IMG/VR virus record: IMGVR_UViG_3300035698_001710
Coordinates: 1 to 23,689 of that record
From: a virus
DNA: 23,689 bases
Strand: one strand, 5' to 3'
Part shown: positions 7,975 to 14,145 of the stretch, in pieces
Layout of the letters: every line of letters begins with the position of its first letter
How positions within the stretch are numbered: position 1 is the first letter of the stretch
Position numbers and translations under genes: made by a program
The notes under the pieces: model-generated
Told to the model about the DNA's origin: nothing
The model's input: only the letters and a program-made list of their open reading frames with translations
The model's database searches: none

Positions 7975-8543
7975 CCGTATCTGTTGTAACCATCGCCGCG
8001 CAAACCTTTATCAATAAGGCCGGGTTGGGTCAGGATTGGATAAACCCCGGCAATGTAGCGGTTCAGGACGGTGTAGGGGCTTCGATTGATCCGCTTACTG
8101 GGTTTACTAGTGATCCTCTTCACGCAACAAATTTAGATTTCACCCCATACCCGTCCGATACTGTGCTATCCGAAAGCTCTGGCGCTTGCATTGTTATGAC
8201 GGTTCGTAAACGAAACCTGAGTACCGGATGGAATGGCAACGGCAAAGCCACAGATGGTAACCATTCTCTAGTCGAGGCTGGCTCGCCAATCGGGGCGAAT
8301 AAGAAAACCGGGACAAACTGGCCGAACAGCTATGGCAACACGTTTTATGTTTGGACATTGGCAGAGATAAACGGCTTGGGGTTTACCACGCTTGCGGACT
8401 TTGGAACAGATTTCGGGGTTACGGCTGCCGTGACAGACAATTTTAAAAACTCACAAGACCCACAAGTTTATATTGATACAATTACAATTCAGATGGCTCT
8501 GGAAATTCCGCAGGGGGTTGCGCAACAGGTAATTTATTTCTAA
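7971..8543 (+). CDS. Beta-sandwich virion protein (putative decoration or appendage)
   Basis: A 190-residue beta-rich protein with no predicted enzyme motifs. It has a pattern I associate with a jelly-roll type domain in phage fibre and virion proteins: W-x-NP-x-N followed by a DG segment (WINPGNVAVQDG, about residues 24-35), then an 'L.ATNLDF..YPSDTV' strand, a variable middle, 'WTLAEINGLGFTTLADFG', and a closing strand 'YIDTITIQMALEI'. It is placed between a collagen-like protein and glycosylation genes, so it may be a fibre tip, a capsid decoration or a neck protein. The ATG overlaps the upstream stop. Its virion location is inferred, and a host-glycan-binding role would be equally consistent. 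Confidence 0.55.
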   Translation: MTVSVVTIAAQTFINKAGLGQDWINPGNVAVQDGVGASIDPLTGFTSDPLHATNLDFTPYPSDTVLSESSGACIVMTVRKRNLSTGWNGNGKATDGNHSLVEAGSPIGANKKTGTNWPNSYGNTFYVWTLAEINGLGFTTLADFGTDFGVTAAVTDNFKNSQDPQVYIDTITIQMALEIPQGVAQQVIYF

Positions 8544-8584
8544 GGTTAAGAGACTTGAATCTTAAGATGGGTAAGGTGAACACC

Positions 8585-9160
8585 ATGAAAACTGCCATAT
8601 GTATTGCGTCCGGCCCCTCTTTAACCAAAGAGGATGTTGCATATTGTCGCGGCAAAGGCAAAGTTTATGTTGTGAAAGAGGGCTATCTTTTGGCCCCGTG
8701 GGCGGATGTTCTATATGCCGCAGACACAGACTGGTGGGATTTGCAAAATGGATGCCCGGATTTTAAAGGCGAAAAATGGACGGTTTCGCATGAATCACAT
8801 TTAAAATATGGTTTAGATTTTGTGCGGCCCAGGGCCAGCCCGCCGCATTTTTGGTGTGAGGATATACGGTTTGGGGTTGCAACCGGTGGCAATAGCGGCT
8901 TTCAGGCTATGAACCTTGCGTATTTGCAGGGTGCGGAAAGAATAATATTATTGGGTTATGATTATGGTTTTGATGCAAAAAAAGACCATAAACATTGGTG
9001 GGACGAAGAACACCCCAGGGAATCCCGGTTTAGCAATTATTCTAACTGGATAAAATATATGATTAAAGCCAAGCCGTTAATAAAAATTCCGGTATTAAAT
9101 GCGAGTCGACAAACCGCAATCCCCTGTTTTGAACGGGTAGAATTAATAGATGTTTTATGA
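8585..9160 (+). CDS. DUF115/MAF-like putative glycosyltransferase
   Basis: A 191-residue protein of a conserved phage family often left unnamed. It starts ICIASGPSL (residues 5-13), a nucleotide-binding-like 'C.asGPSL' turn, continues with ADVLYAADTDWWD (40-52), and has GGNSGFQAMNLAYL (101-114) followed by RIILLGYDYGFD (119-130). The GGNSG and LLGYD blocks resemble DUF115/MAF proteins, a group tied to sialic- or pseudaminic-acid glycan transfer. I take ATG 8585 because the conserved N-terminus begins there and AAGGTGA (8573-8579) stands 5 bases before it; a TTG at 8555 also has a purine-rich upstream but adds non-conserved residues. Its stop overlaps the next ATG. Activity is inferred from the family; the sugar is unknown. 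Confidence 0.65.
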   Translation: MKTAICIASGPSLTKEDVAYCRGKGKVYVVKEGYLLAPWADVLYAADTDWWDLQNGCPDFKGEKWTVSHESHLKYGLDFVRPRASPPHFWCEDIRFGVATGGNSGFQAMNLAYLQGAERIILLGYDYGFDAKKDHKHWWDEEHPRESRFSNYSNWIKYMIKAKPLIKIPVLNASRQTAIPCFERVELIDVL

Positions 9161-9894
9161 CTCTTTTTATTCATAGGGTTGTTGGGAAACCACGGTCAAA
9201 GCGTTGGTGTGAAGCCTTTGCAAAAGGTAGCGGCGGCGAGATAGTGGACACGTACACGCCGGGAATTTGGGCCGGATACGGTGCCCAGGCGCTGCACGAT
9301 GGCTTGCAGGAGAGTATTAAAGCCGGGTTTGATTATTATTTTGGGGATCATGCATATTTTGGCCGCGAAAAATATTGGCGAGTCACAAAAAACGCTTATC
9401 AACATGACGGGCGCGGCCCGGCGGACTATGAAAGGCTAAAGCTTTTTTATACAAAGGCGGCAAAGTGGAATAAGGGAGGGCGCAATATTGTTATTTGTAC
9501 GCAAACCCCGCAATATTATGAACGCCTGGGCATCCCGGATTGGCTGGAATCAACTATAAACGCCTTGCGGCTTTATACAGATAGGCCCATTATAATACGT
9601 GTAAAAAATACAGCGTATCCGCTGGCCCGTGATTTGAGAGATGCACATTGTTTGGTTTGTTGTACATCTAATGCGGCGGTTGAGTCCTTGATGTGTGGCG
9701 TGCCGGTTATAACCACCGGGGATTGTGCAGCGTCAAGAATGGGATTACATAGCCCGGCTAATGTGGAGAATCCATATTATCCGGATAATCGTATGGAATG
9801 GGCCGGTGCATTGGCAGCAAATCAATGGACCTTAAGGGAGATTGCCGCGGGGCAGTGTTGGGATAAAATGCAAAATATGGAGAATCTAAAATGA
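9157..9894 (+). CDS. Phage glycosyltransferase-like protein (capsule-synthesis type)
   Basis: A 245-residue protein of a family seen in many phages. It carries YYFGDHAYFGREKYWRVTKN (60-79) followed by AYQHDG (80-85), a signature of the family. Its C-terminal half looks like the nucleotide-sugar half of a GT-B fold: IVICTQTPQYY (111-121), RPIIIRVKN (143-151), and above all AHCLVCCTSNAAVESLMCGV (163-182) with PVITTGDCAA following. The S-N-A-A-x-E-x-x-x-x-G-x-P pattern is that of capsule-type transferases. The ending NQWTLREIAAGQCW is also family-typical. ATG 9157 overlaps the upstream stop (ATGA), and its own stop overlaps the methyltransferase ATG. The substrate is unknown. Confidence 0.68.
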   Translation: MTLFIHRVVGKPRSKRWCEAFAKGSGGEIVDTYTPGIWAGYGAQALHDGLQESIKAGFDYYFGDHAYFGREKYWRVTKNAYQHDGRGPADYERLKLFYTKAAKWNKGGRNIVICTQTPQYYERLGIPDWLESTINALRLYTDRPIIIRVKNTAYPLARDLRDAHCLVCCTSNAAVESLMCGVPVITTGDCAASRMGLHSPANVENPYYPDNRMEWAGALAANQWTLREIAAGQCWDKMQNMENLK

Positions 9895-10544
9895 TTAAAT
9901 TTGATAAATGGTATATGCCGGACGGTGAAGAACATTTGACAAAATGGATGAACACAGTGGGCAACCGCGTTGATGGGAGGCTTACATATCAGCACGGTAA
10001 ATATCATATGGCCAAGGCCCATATTAAAAGCTTTAACACTGTGATTGATGTGGGGGCGCATGTTGGGTTGTGGTCTTATTTCTTTGCTCTGGATTTTAAA
10101 ACCTTGCAAGCGTTTGAACCGCTGGAAATCCACCGGGAATGCTGGCGCAAAAATCTGGAAGGTTTAGAAAACGCCCATATGCACCCCTTTGCGCTGGGCG
10201 AGGAGGCGGCTTTTGTTGCGCTGGAAACGCGCACCGATGGTTCAAGCGGCGACACGCAAGTAAAGCCTGGGGAGGTGGGGACAATAGAAATGAAGCGCCT
10301 GGATGAATATGATTTTCAAGATGTTGATTTGATTAAAATTGACTGTGAAGGTTATGAAGAATTTGTTTTACGCGGCGCGGTTGACACGCTGGAACGCTGC
10401 AAACCGTGCGTGATTGTTGAACAAAAACGCGATATGTCCGGGCGCTATGGATGCCAGAAACTATCTGCGGTGCGCTATTTACAGGATTTGGGCGCAGAAG
10501 TGAGAACGGAAATTTCAGGGGATTACATTTTATCATGGACATAG
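9891..10544 (+). CDS. FkbM-family SAM-dependent methyltransferase
   Basis: A 217-residue methyltransferase that transfers a methyl group from S-adenosylmethionine, typically to a sugar hydroxyl. The Rossmann motif I is VIDVGAHVGLWS (51-62), motif II has the acidic E76 in QAFEP, and the FkbM block is LDEYDFQDVDLIKIDCEGYE (137-156) with EFVLRGA following. FkbM enzymes commonly O-methylate sugars in glycan clusters, so here it likely caps or tunes the sugar added by its neighbours. Coupled to both sides: ATGA overlap with the gene before, and the stop (10542-10544) lies within the start of the small membrane peptide gene that follows. Confidence 0.88.
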   Translation: MIKFDKWYMPDGEEHLTKWMNTVGNRVDGRLTYQHGKYHMAKAHIKSFNTVIDVGAHVGLWSYFFALDFKTLQAFEPLEIHRECWRKNLEGLENAHMHPFALGEEAAFVALETRTDGSSGDTQVKPGEVGTIEMKRLDEYDFQDVDLIKIDCEGYEEFVLRGAVDTLERCKPCVIVEQKRDMSGRYGCQKLSAVRYLQDLGAEVRTEISGDYILSWT

Positions 10545-10633
10545 ATATTTATATTGCCTGTGTTCTTGGTGTTATTATCGGTGTTTTAATCGCCGGGTGG
10601 GTTTTGGAGTGTGTTTGTTATGGGCCTTGGTGA
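10535..10633 (+). CDS. Possible 32-residue single-pass membrane peptide
   Basis: Small open frame, ATG 10535 to stop 10631-10633, encoding a short acidic N-terminus (MDIDIY) followed by one strongly hydrophobic helix (IACVLGVIIGVLIAGWVL) and a Cys-rich tail (ECVCYGPW). AGGGGA (10517-10522) lies 12 bases upstream. It overlaps the methyltransferase stop by 10 bases and the likely start of the GT9-like gene (10620) by 14. It exactly fills what would otherwise be a 75-base gap in a tightly packed operon. It may anchor or gather the glycan enzymes at the membrane. With so few residues, it could also be chance. Confidence 0.42.
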   Translation: MDIDIYIACVLGVIIGVLIAGWVLECVCYGPW

Positions 10634-11378
10634 TGAAATAATGGCGCTGGGCCGTTGCGAAGCTGAATTTGAGCGCACCGGTATGGCCCACTCAATTAGG
10701 ACAATGACAAACGCCAAGCGGGATTTTGAAATATGGCACGGCAACCCAGCTTATAACCCTAATGCTGCAAAATATATCATTGATGGCGGCGGTGCCCGGC
10801 CATATATCAAAGGATGGCATGGCAGGCAGTGCAGATTCAATCTTGATTACCGCGCCCGCGCCGGCCGCATTTATTTTGATGATGGATATATTGAAAGATG
10901 CGCTTTAAAACAACCCTATGCCATTGTTGCGCCCAATCTTAAAAAGGGTGCGTCTGTCAATAAGAATTGGGGTTTAAAGCGCTGGGAACAGGTGATAAAA
11001 GATTTTCCTGTTCCCGTTTATCAATTAGTGCAAGACCATAGGGAGCCGGTTATTGATGGCGCTATTCCCTATCAAACCCCGGAAATCTATATGGCGCTGG
11101 CCGCTATTAAAGGCGCGGCGCTTGTGATGTGTAATGAAGGGGGAACGCACCATATAGCCGCGTCTATGCGCAGGCCCGCGGTTGTTATATTTGGTTCTTT
11201 TGTACCACCCCAGGTAACGGGTTATGAATCACATTACAATGTTGCGGTTGAAACGGATGAAGGGTATTGTGGACGGTGGGACCATTGCGAACATTGCGCC
11301 GCCGCGCTGGCCTCAATTAACCCCGATGATGTAAGGGAAAAGGCGCTTTTAATGATGGATACTGCGCATGGGAATTAA
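10620..11378 (+). CDS. GT9 (heptosyltransferase-like) glycosyltransferase
   Basis: A 252-residue GT-B fold transferase related to the ADP-heptose:LPS heptosyltransferase family (GT9). It opens with MGLGDEIMALG (1-11), the family's N-terminal 'G.GD......' glycine loop. The C-terminal domain starts near PYAIVAPNLKKGASVNKNWG (99-118) and RWEQVI, and ends with the sugar-nucleotide site NEGGTHHIAASMRRPAVVIF (172-191) with GSF.PPQVTGY after it. It is shorter than usual (about 340 residues): the first Rossmann domain is reduced to about 90 residues. A CGRWDHCEHC cluster near the C-terminus could bind metal. I take ATG 10620, 10 bases after GGAG (10606-10609), rather than GTG 10611. The sugar donor is unknown; heptose is only the family's usual donor. 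Confidence 0.8.
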   Translation: MGLGDEIMALGRCEAEFERTGMAHSIRTMTNAKRDFEIWHGNPAYNPNAAKYIIDGGGARPYIKGWHGRQCRFNLDYRARAGRIYFDDGYIERCALKQPYAIVAPNLKKGASVNKNWGLKRWEQVIKDFPVPVYQLVQDHREPVIDGAIPYQTPEIYMALAAIKGAALVMCNEGGTHHIAASMRRPAVVIFGSFVPPQVTGYESHYNVAVETDEGYCGRWDHCEHCAAALASINPDDVREKALLMMDTAHGN

Positions 11379-12093
11379 TGCTTTTATTGGGTTTGATACA
11401 AGATTTTCAATGGCCTATGCCGTAACAATTCATTCATTGTTGCAATATTCCAGCTTTTCCTATGAAGAAACGCACCCCATTTTATTACCACATTTACAGG
11501 GCATGGGCATTTATGACCGGCCCACAACAAAAAGAAACGGGCAGATGTGGGACGATATAAGCGGCGCACCGATGGCCACGGAGTTTGCTATATCCCGGTT
11601 CTTTATTCCGTTCATGAATAACTTTCAAGGGTGGTCATTGTTTTGTGATAGTGATTTTTTGTTTAGGACAGATATAGATGATTTGCTTGCACAGATTGAT
11701 GATAAATATGCCGTTATGTGCGTTAAGCATGAGCATTGCCCCACAGAAGCCAAAAAGATGGATGGACAATTACAAACATTATACAAGCGCAAAAATTGGT
11801 CCTCTATGATGCTGATTAATAACGCCCATCCAAAAAACTCCGTCTTAACGCCCGCTTTGCTTAATGCCGTGCCTGGGCGGGACTTACATGCTTTTAACTG
11901 GCTGGAAGATGATGAAATTGGCGAGGTAGGGCCGGAATGGAACTGGCTGGAAGGTCATAGTGATAATTCGATAGATGCAAAAATTGTGCATTTTACCCGC
12001 GGCACGCCGGATGTTGCGGGCTATGAAGATGTCCCATATGCGGACGAATGGCATGATGTTGCAAATGAAATTACAATGTTTGGAGAGGGTTAA
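11368..12093 (+). CDS. GT8-like (GT-A fold) glycosyltransferase
   Basis: A 241-residue nucleotide-diphospho-sugar transferase. It begins FIGFDTRFSMAYAVTIHSLL (6-25), the usual start of GT8-like enzymes where the donor base is held. It has RFFIPFMNNFQGWSLFCDSD (77-96) containing the metal-binding DxD (D94-S-D96) and then DFLFRTDIDDLL. A later 'AKIVHFTRGTPD' segment supplies the conserved His that usually completes the metal site. This layout matches glycosyltransferases found in phage genomes. The ATG overlaps the end of the GT9-like gene by 11 bases, and its stop abuts the head-closure gene. It is the last enzyme of the cassette. Donor and acceptor are not visible. Confidence 0.82.
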   Translation: MGINAFIGFDTRFSMAYAVTIHSLLQYSSFSYEETHPILLPHLQGMGIYDRPTTKRNGQMWDDISGAPMATEFAISRFFIPFMNNFQGWSLFCDSDFLFRTDIDDLLAQIDDKYAVMCVKHEHCPTEAKKMDGQLQTLYKRKNWSSMMLINNAHPKNSVLTPALLNAVPGRDLHAFNWLEDDEIGEVGPEWNWLEGHSDNSIDAKIVHFTRGTPDVAGYEDVPYADEWHDVANEITMFGEG

Positions 12094-12432
12094 ATGCGCG
12101 GCGGAGACTTGGACCAACTTGTTTATTTTGAATCCCCATCCCGCGTAAATGTGGAGGGTGAGGTTACAACAACATGGATTGATGCATCCGGGGATTCCCC
12201 AAGAAGCCCTGATTATGCAATGATTTTAACACAGCGCGGCTCAGAAGCTTTTGAGGCAGCACGCACGCATTCAAAGGGTATCATCCGCGGCAAGGTGCGT
12301 TTCCGCAGTGATGTGCAAACAGACTGGCGCATTGAATGGGATGGACAGACATATAACATCCAGGATGTTGATAGAACCAAGCGCCGCGATGGTGAATTAT
12401 GGTTTACCGCTGAATTGTTAGAGGCCTATTAA
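12094..12432 (+). CDS. Head closure / head-tail joining protein (SPP1 gp16-like)
   Basis: Small ring protein that seals the connector after DNA packaging. The 112 residues show the head-tail joining family pattern: GDLDQLVYFES (4-14) with a beta strand, then a WID-containing turn (V.TTWID, about 25-31), a helix with GSEAFEAARTHSKGIIRGKV (49-68; the last strand continues RFRSD), then WRIEWDGQTYNIQDVDRTKR (77-96) and a closing WFTAELLE strand. The 'R..W.G..Y.I..v......r...l.l......' ending is characteristic. It should be the immediate partner of the gp6-like connector at 6141-6419, from which it is separated by the fibre/glycosylation block. Confidence 0.85.
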   Translation: MRGGDLDQLVYFESPSRVNVEGEVTTTWIDASGDSPRSPDYAMILTQRGSEAFEAARTHSKGIIRGKVRFRSDVQTDWRIEWDGQTYNIQDVDRTKRRDGELWFTAELLEAY

Positions 12433-12869
12433 TGACAATTAAAACAGAAATAAAACTTGATGGCTTTGAAGAGTTGGACAATCTTTTACAGAAATTACCG
12501 GAGAAGGTAGCAAAGCGGGCATTGCAGGCATCGGTTAATAAAGCTATGCGCAGTGCAGTGAAAACAGTTAAAGCCGCCACGCCCGTTCATACCGGCGAAC
12601 AATCGCCATCATCCAAACAATACAAGACAGCACGTAAAAACATTAAGGTTAAAAAATTGCGCCGGGTTAAAAAGGGGCAGAAGGGCGCACGGCTTGACAC
12701 CGGCAAAGCATTTTGGCTGTTTTTCTATGAAAAGGGCACGCGCAATCAACCGGCCCGCCCTTTCTTTTTACAGGCTATCAACCGTTCCCGTGCTAACATG
12801 TTTGAGGTTTTGGGCAAGGCGCTGGGCGATAACATAGAAAAAGAAGCAAGAAAGCTGGCAAAGAAATAA
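12432..12869 (+). CDS. HK97 gp10-like tail/neck protein
   Basis: A 145-residue protein of the HK97 gp10-like family, which sits between head closure and tail completion in siphophages and helps join tail to head. It starts with ITIKTEIKLDGFEELDNLLQ-like beta strand and helix (about 2-20), continues PEKVAKRALQASVNKAMRSA (24-43), and has the 'AKAATPVHTGEQ' turn (about 49-60; here AATPVHTG). The C-terminal WLFFYEKGTRNQPARPFFLQ (95-114) is the family's hallmark 'fyE.GT...pArPFl.pA' motif. The central 65-85 region is very Lys/Arg-rich. TAATG overlap with the head-closure gene. Confidence 0.9.
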   Translation: MTIKTEIKLDGFEELDNLLQKLPEKVAKRALQASVNKAMRSAVKTVKAATPVHTGEQSPSSKQYKTARKNIKVKKLRRVKKGQKGARLDTGKAFWLFFYEKGTRNQPARPFFLQAINRSRANMFEVLGKALGDNIEKEARKLAKK

Positions 12870-12870
12870 T

Positions 12871-13293
12871 ATGTTTAAGATTGTTGAACCCGCTATATAT
12901 GAGAAATTAAAGACCCTGGCCGGGGGTAATGTGTTCGCAATGCGTGCGCCGGACAACCAGGGCGGGCCGTTTGTTATATCTCAGATGATAGATAGAAACA
13001 TAGAGATTGAGGACGTTTTAAACCGCACCGCGGGGGAAACGGGCGTTGTGCAAAGCACTATTCAGATTGATGCTTATGATGTGAAGTATTATGATGCTAA
13101 AGCGCTGGGGGCTTCTATAGAGGAAATTCTTGATGGTTTTTCTGGCATAGTGCCGCATGGGACGGATAGCCCTCAGAATTTTGTTGAAATTGAAGCAATT
13201 TCATTGCAGAATGATGTAGATATATTCGATCAGACAGATGAACCGCTTTTGTTTCGAAGCTCAGCGAGTTATCTAGTAACATACAAACAATAA
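12871..13293 (+). CDS. Tail completion protein (DUF3168 / gp17-like)
   Basis: A 140-residue tail-terminator type protein that caps the tail tube and joins it to the neck. It begins with a helix VEPAIYEKLKTLAG (about 5-18) and a beta strand, then GGPFVISQMIDRN (31-43), VVQSTIQIDAYDVKYYDAKA (59-78), and a helical ASIEEILDGF. It closes with a strand ending SASYLVTYK (131-139). The 'yPyvv......... l.iq...d.y....yaka.ala..i...L.g' pattern is the DUF3168 signature. It lies just before the tail tube gene as in HK97 and lambda-like order. Confidence 0.85.
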   Translation: MFKIVEPAIYEKLKTLAGGNVFAMRAPDNQGGPFVISQMIDRNIEIEDVLNRTAGETGVVQSTIQIDAYDVKYYDAKALGASIEEILDGFSGIVPHGTDSPQNFVEIEAISLQNDVDIFDQTDEPLLFRSSASYLVTYKQ

Positions 13294-13305
13294 GGAATTG
13301 AAAAA

Positions 13306-13719
13306 ATGACAGCCGGAATCGTAGCACAAGGCTTTTTGCTTGAAATTGGTCCATCTGGTGAGTCCCCCGCGGGTCTTACGGAAGTGTCGGAAGTAACTAA
13401 TTTTAGTGGTTTTGATGGACAGGCCGCAGAAATTGAATTTACAAATCTCCAATCCTCCGCCAAAGAGTTTAAAATGGGATTGCAGGATTTTGGCAACTTT
13501 CAGGTTGATGTTAATTATCTGCCTGCTGATGCCGGACAGGTTGAGGCCCGCGCCGCAAAGGCCGCAGGGACGCAAAAAGCGTTTCTTGCAACACTGAGCG
13601 ATGGCACAACAGCAACATTTGAAGGTTTTGTTTTATCAAATCCGCTTTCCGGCGGTGTTGATGGCAAGGTTGATTCAAGTTTTGTTGTGAGAATCACCGG
13701 TTCTGTAACATTTGCGTAA
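13306..13719 (+). CDS. Major tail (tube) protein
   Basis: Subunit of the hexameric rings that form the tail tube, 137 residues, near the usual length for small tube proteins. It starts MTAGIVAQGFLLEIG, has LTEVSEVTNFSGFDGQAAEI (23-42) and FKMGLQDFGNFQVDVNYLPAD (about 57-77; the strand that pairs between rings), and ends with a beta-rich segment FEGFVLSNPLSGGVDGKVDS (105-124) then VRITGSVTFA. The 'g.....i..v.....ld...eeie.T...s..ke...gl.d.g......y' profile is typical for phage tail tube proteins. AAGGA stands at 13292-13296. Its neighbours, tail completion before and chaperone after, support the call. Confidence 0.85.
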   Translation: MTAGIVAQGFLLEIGPSGESPAGLTEVSEVTNFSGFDGQAAEIEFTNLQSSAKEFKMGLQDFGNFQVDVNYLPADAGQVEARAAKAAGTQKAFLATLSDGTTATFEGFVLSNPLSGGVDGKVDSSFVVRITGSVTFA

Positions 13720-13734
13720 AGCGTTTATTATAGT

Positions 13735-13773
13735 GGGGCTTGGGAACCCCGGCGCGTAAAGACCCCTTTTTTT
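13735..13773 (+). terminator. Weak terminator-like structure after tail tube gene
   Basis: In the 84-base gap after the tube gene, GGGG (13735-13738) can pair with CCCC at 13747-13750 (8-base loop), or with CCCC at 13763-13766, which is directly followed by seven T (13767-13773). Neither pairing is strong. The layout resembles the gap after the capsid gene, the other gene needed in high amount, so partial termination is plausible. Confidence 0.3.
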
Positions 13774-13803
13774 AACTCTTTTTAATACGGACAAGGCAAT
13801 AAC

Positions 13804-14145
13804 ATGGACAACCCGCAAAATGGTGAAGTTTTACTTGAAATGAACGGCGATGCTTACACGCTCAAATATGATTGGGCGGCGCTGGGCAAGCTTAAGGCCG
13901 CATTCACTGATGAAGATATTGAAAAGGTGGTTAATGGCGCAAACATGGAAATCATGGCAGATGTTTTGTCCATAGGCTTATATGCGCACCACGGCATCAT
14001 TTCCAAAGATAAAATCATTGAGTTTTCACCGCCGCTGGTTGTTGCGGTTCGGGCCATTGATAAAGCATTATCATTTGCTTATTTTGGACCAGAAGAACCG
14101 CCGGAAGTAAATGAAGAAGAAAAAAAAAGCAAAAAGGCGAAGTAA
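13804..14145 (+). CDS. Tail assembly chaperone, short form (gpG-like)
   Basis: A 113-residue soluble chaperone that coats the tape measure protein during tail assembly. The N-terminal part reads as a small beta strand (GEVLLEMNGDAYTLKYDW) and then helices with LGKLKAAFTDEDIEKVV and a hydrophobic VAVRAIDKALSFAYFG. This matches the chaperone family also seen in gene transfer agents (Phage_TAC type). The C-terminus is a charged Glu/Lys tail encoded over a run of nine A (14120-14128). A fraction of ribosomes should slip -1 there to make the longer form. It is placed between tube and tape measure, as the lambda G/GT genes are. Confidence 0.82.
   Translation: MDNPQNGEVLLEMNGDAYTLKYDWAALGKLKAAFTDEDIEKVVNGANMEIMADVLSIGLYAHHGIISKDKIIEFSPPLVVAVRAIDKALSFAYFGPEEPPEVNEEEKKSKKAK

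Noticed and set aside
10451-10534. N-terminal extension of the small membrane peptide frame
   Set aside because: These codons lie within the methyltransferase gene; the hydrophobic helix begins only after ATG 10535.
8585-12093. Glycosyltransferase genes as a fragment of a host O-antigen or capsule cluster at a prophage edge
   Set aside because: They are flanked on both sides by connector and head-closure genes in one strand and operon, with phage-type families, no Wzx/Wzy and no sugar-nucleotide genes. They still might act on host glycans.
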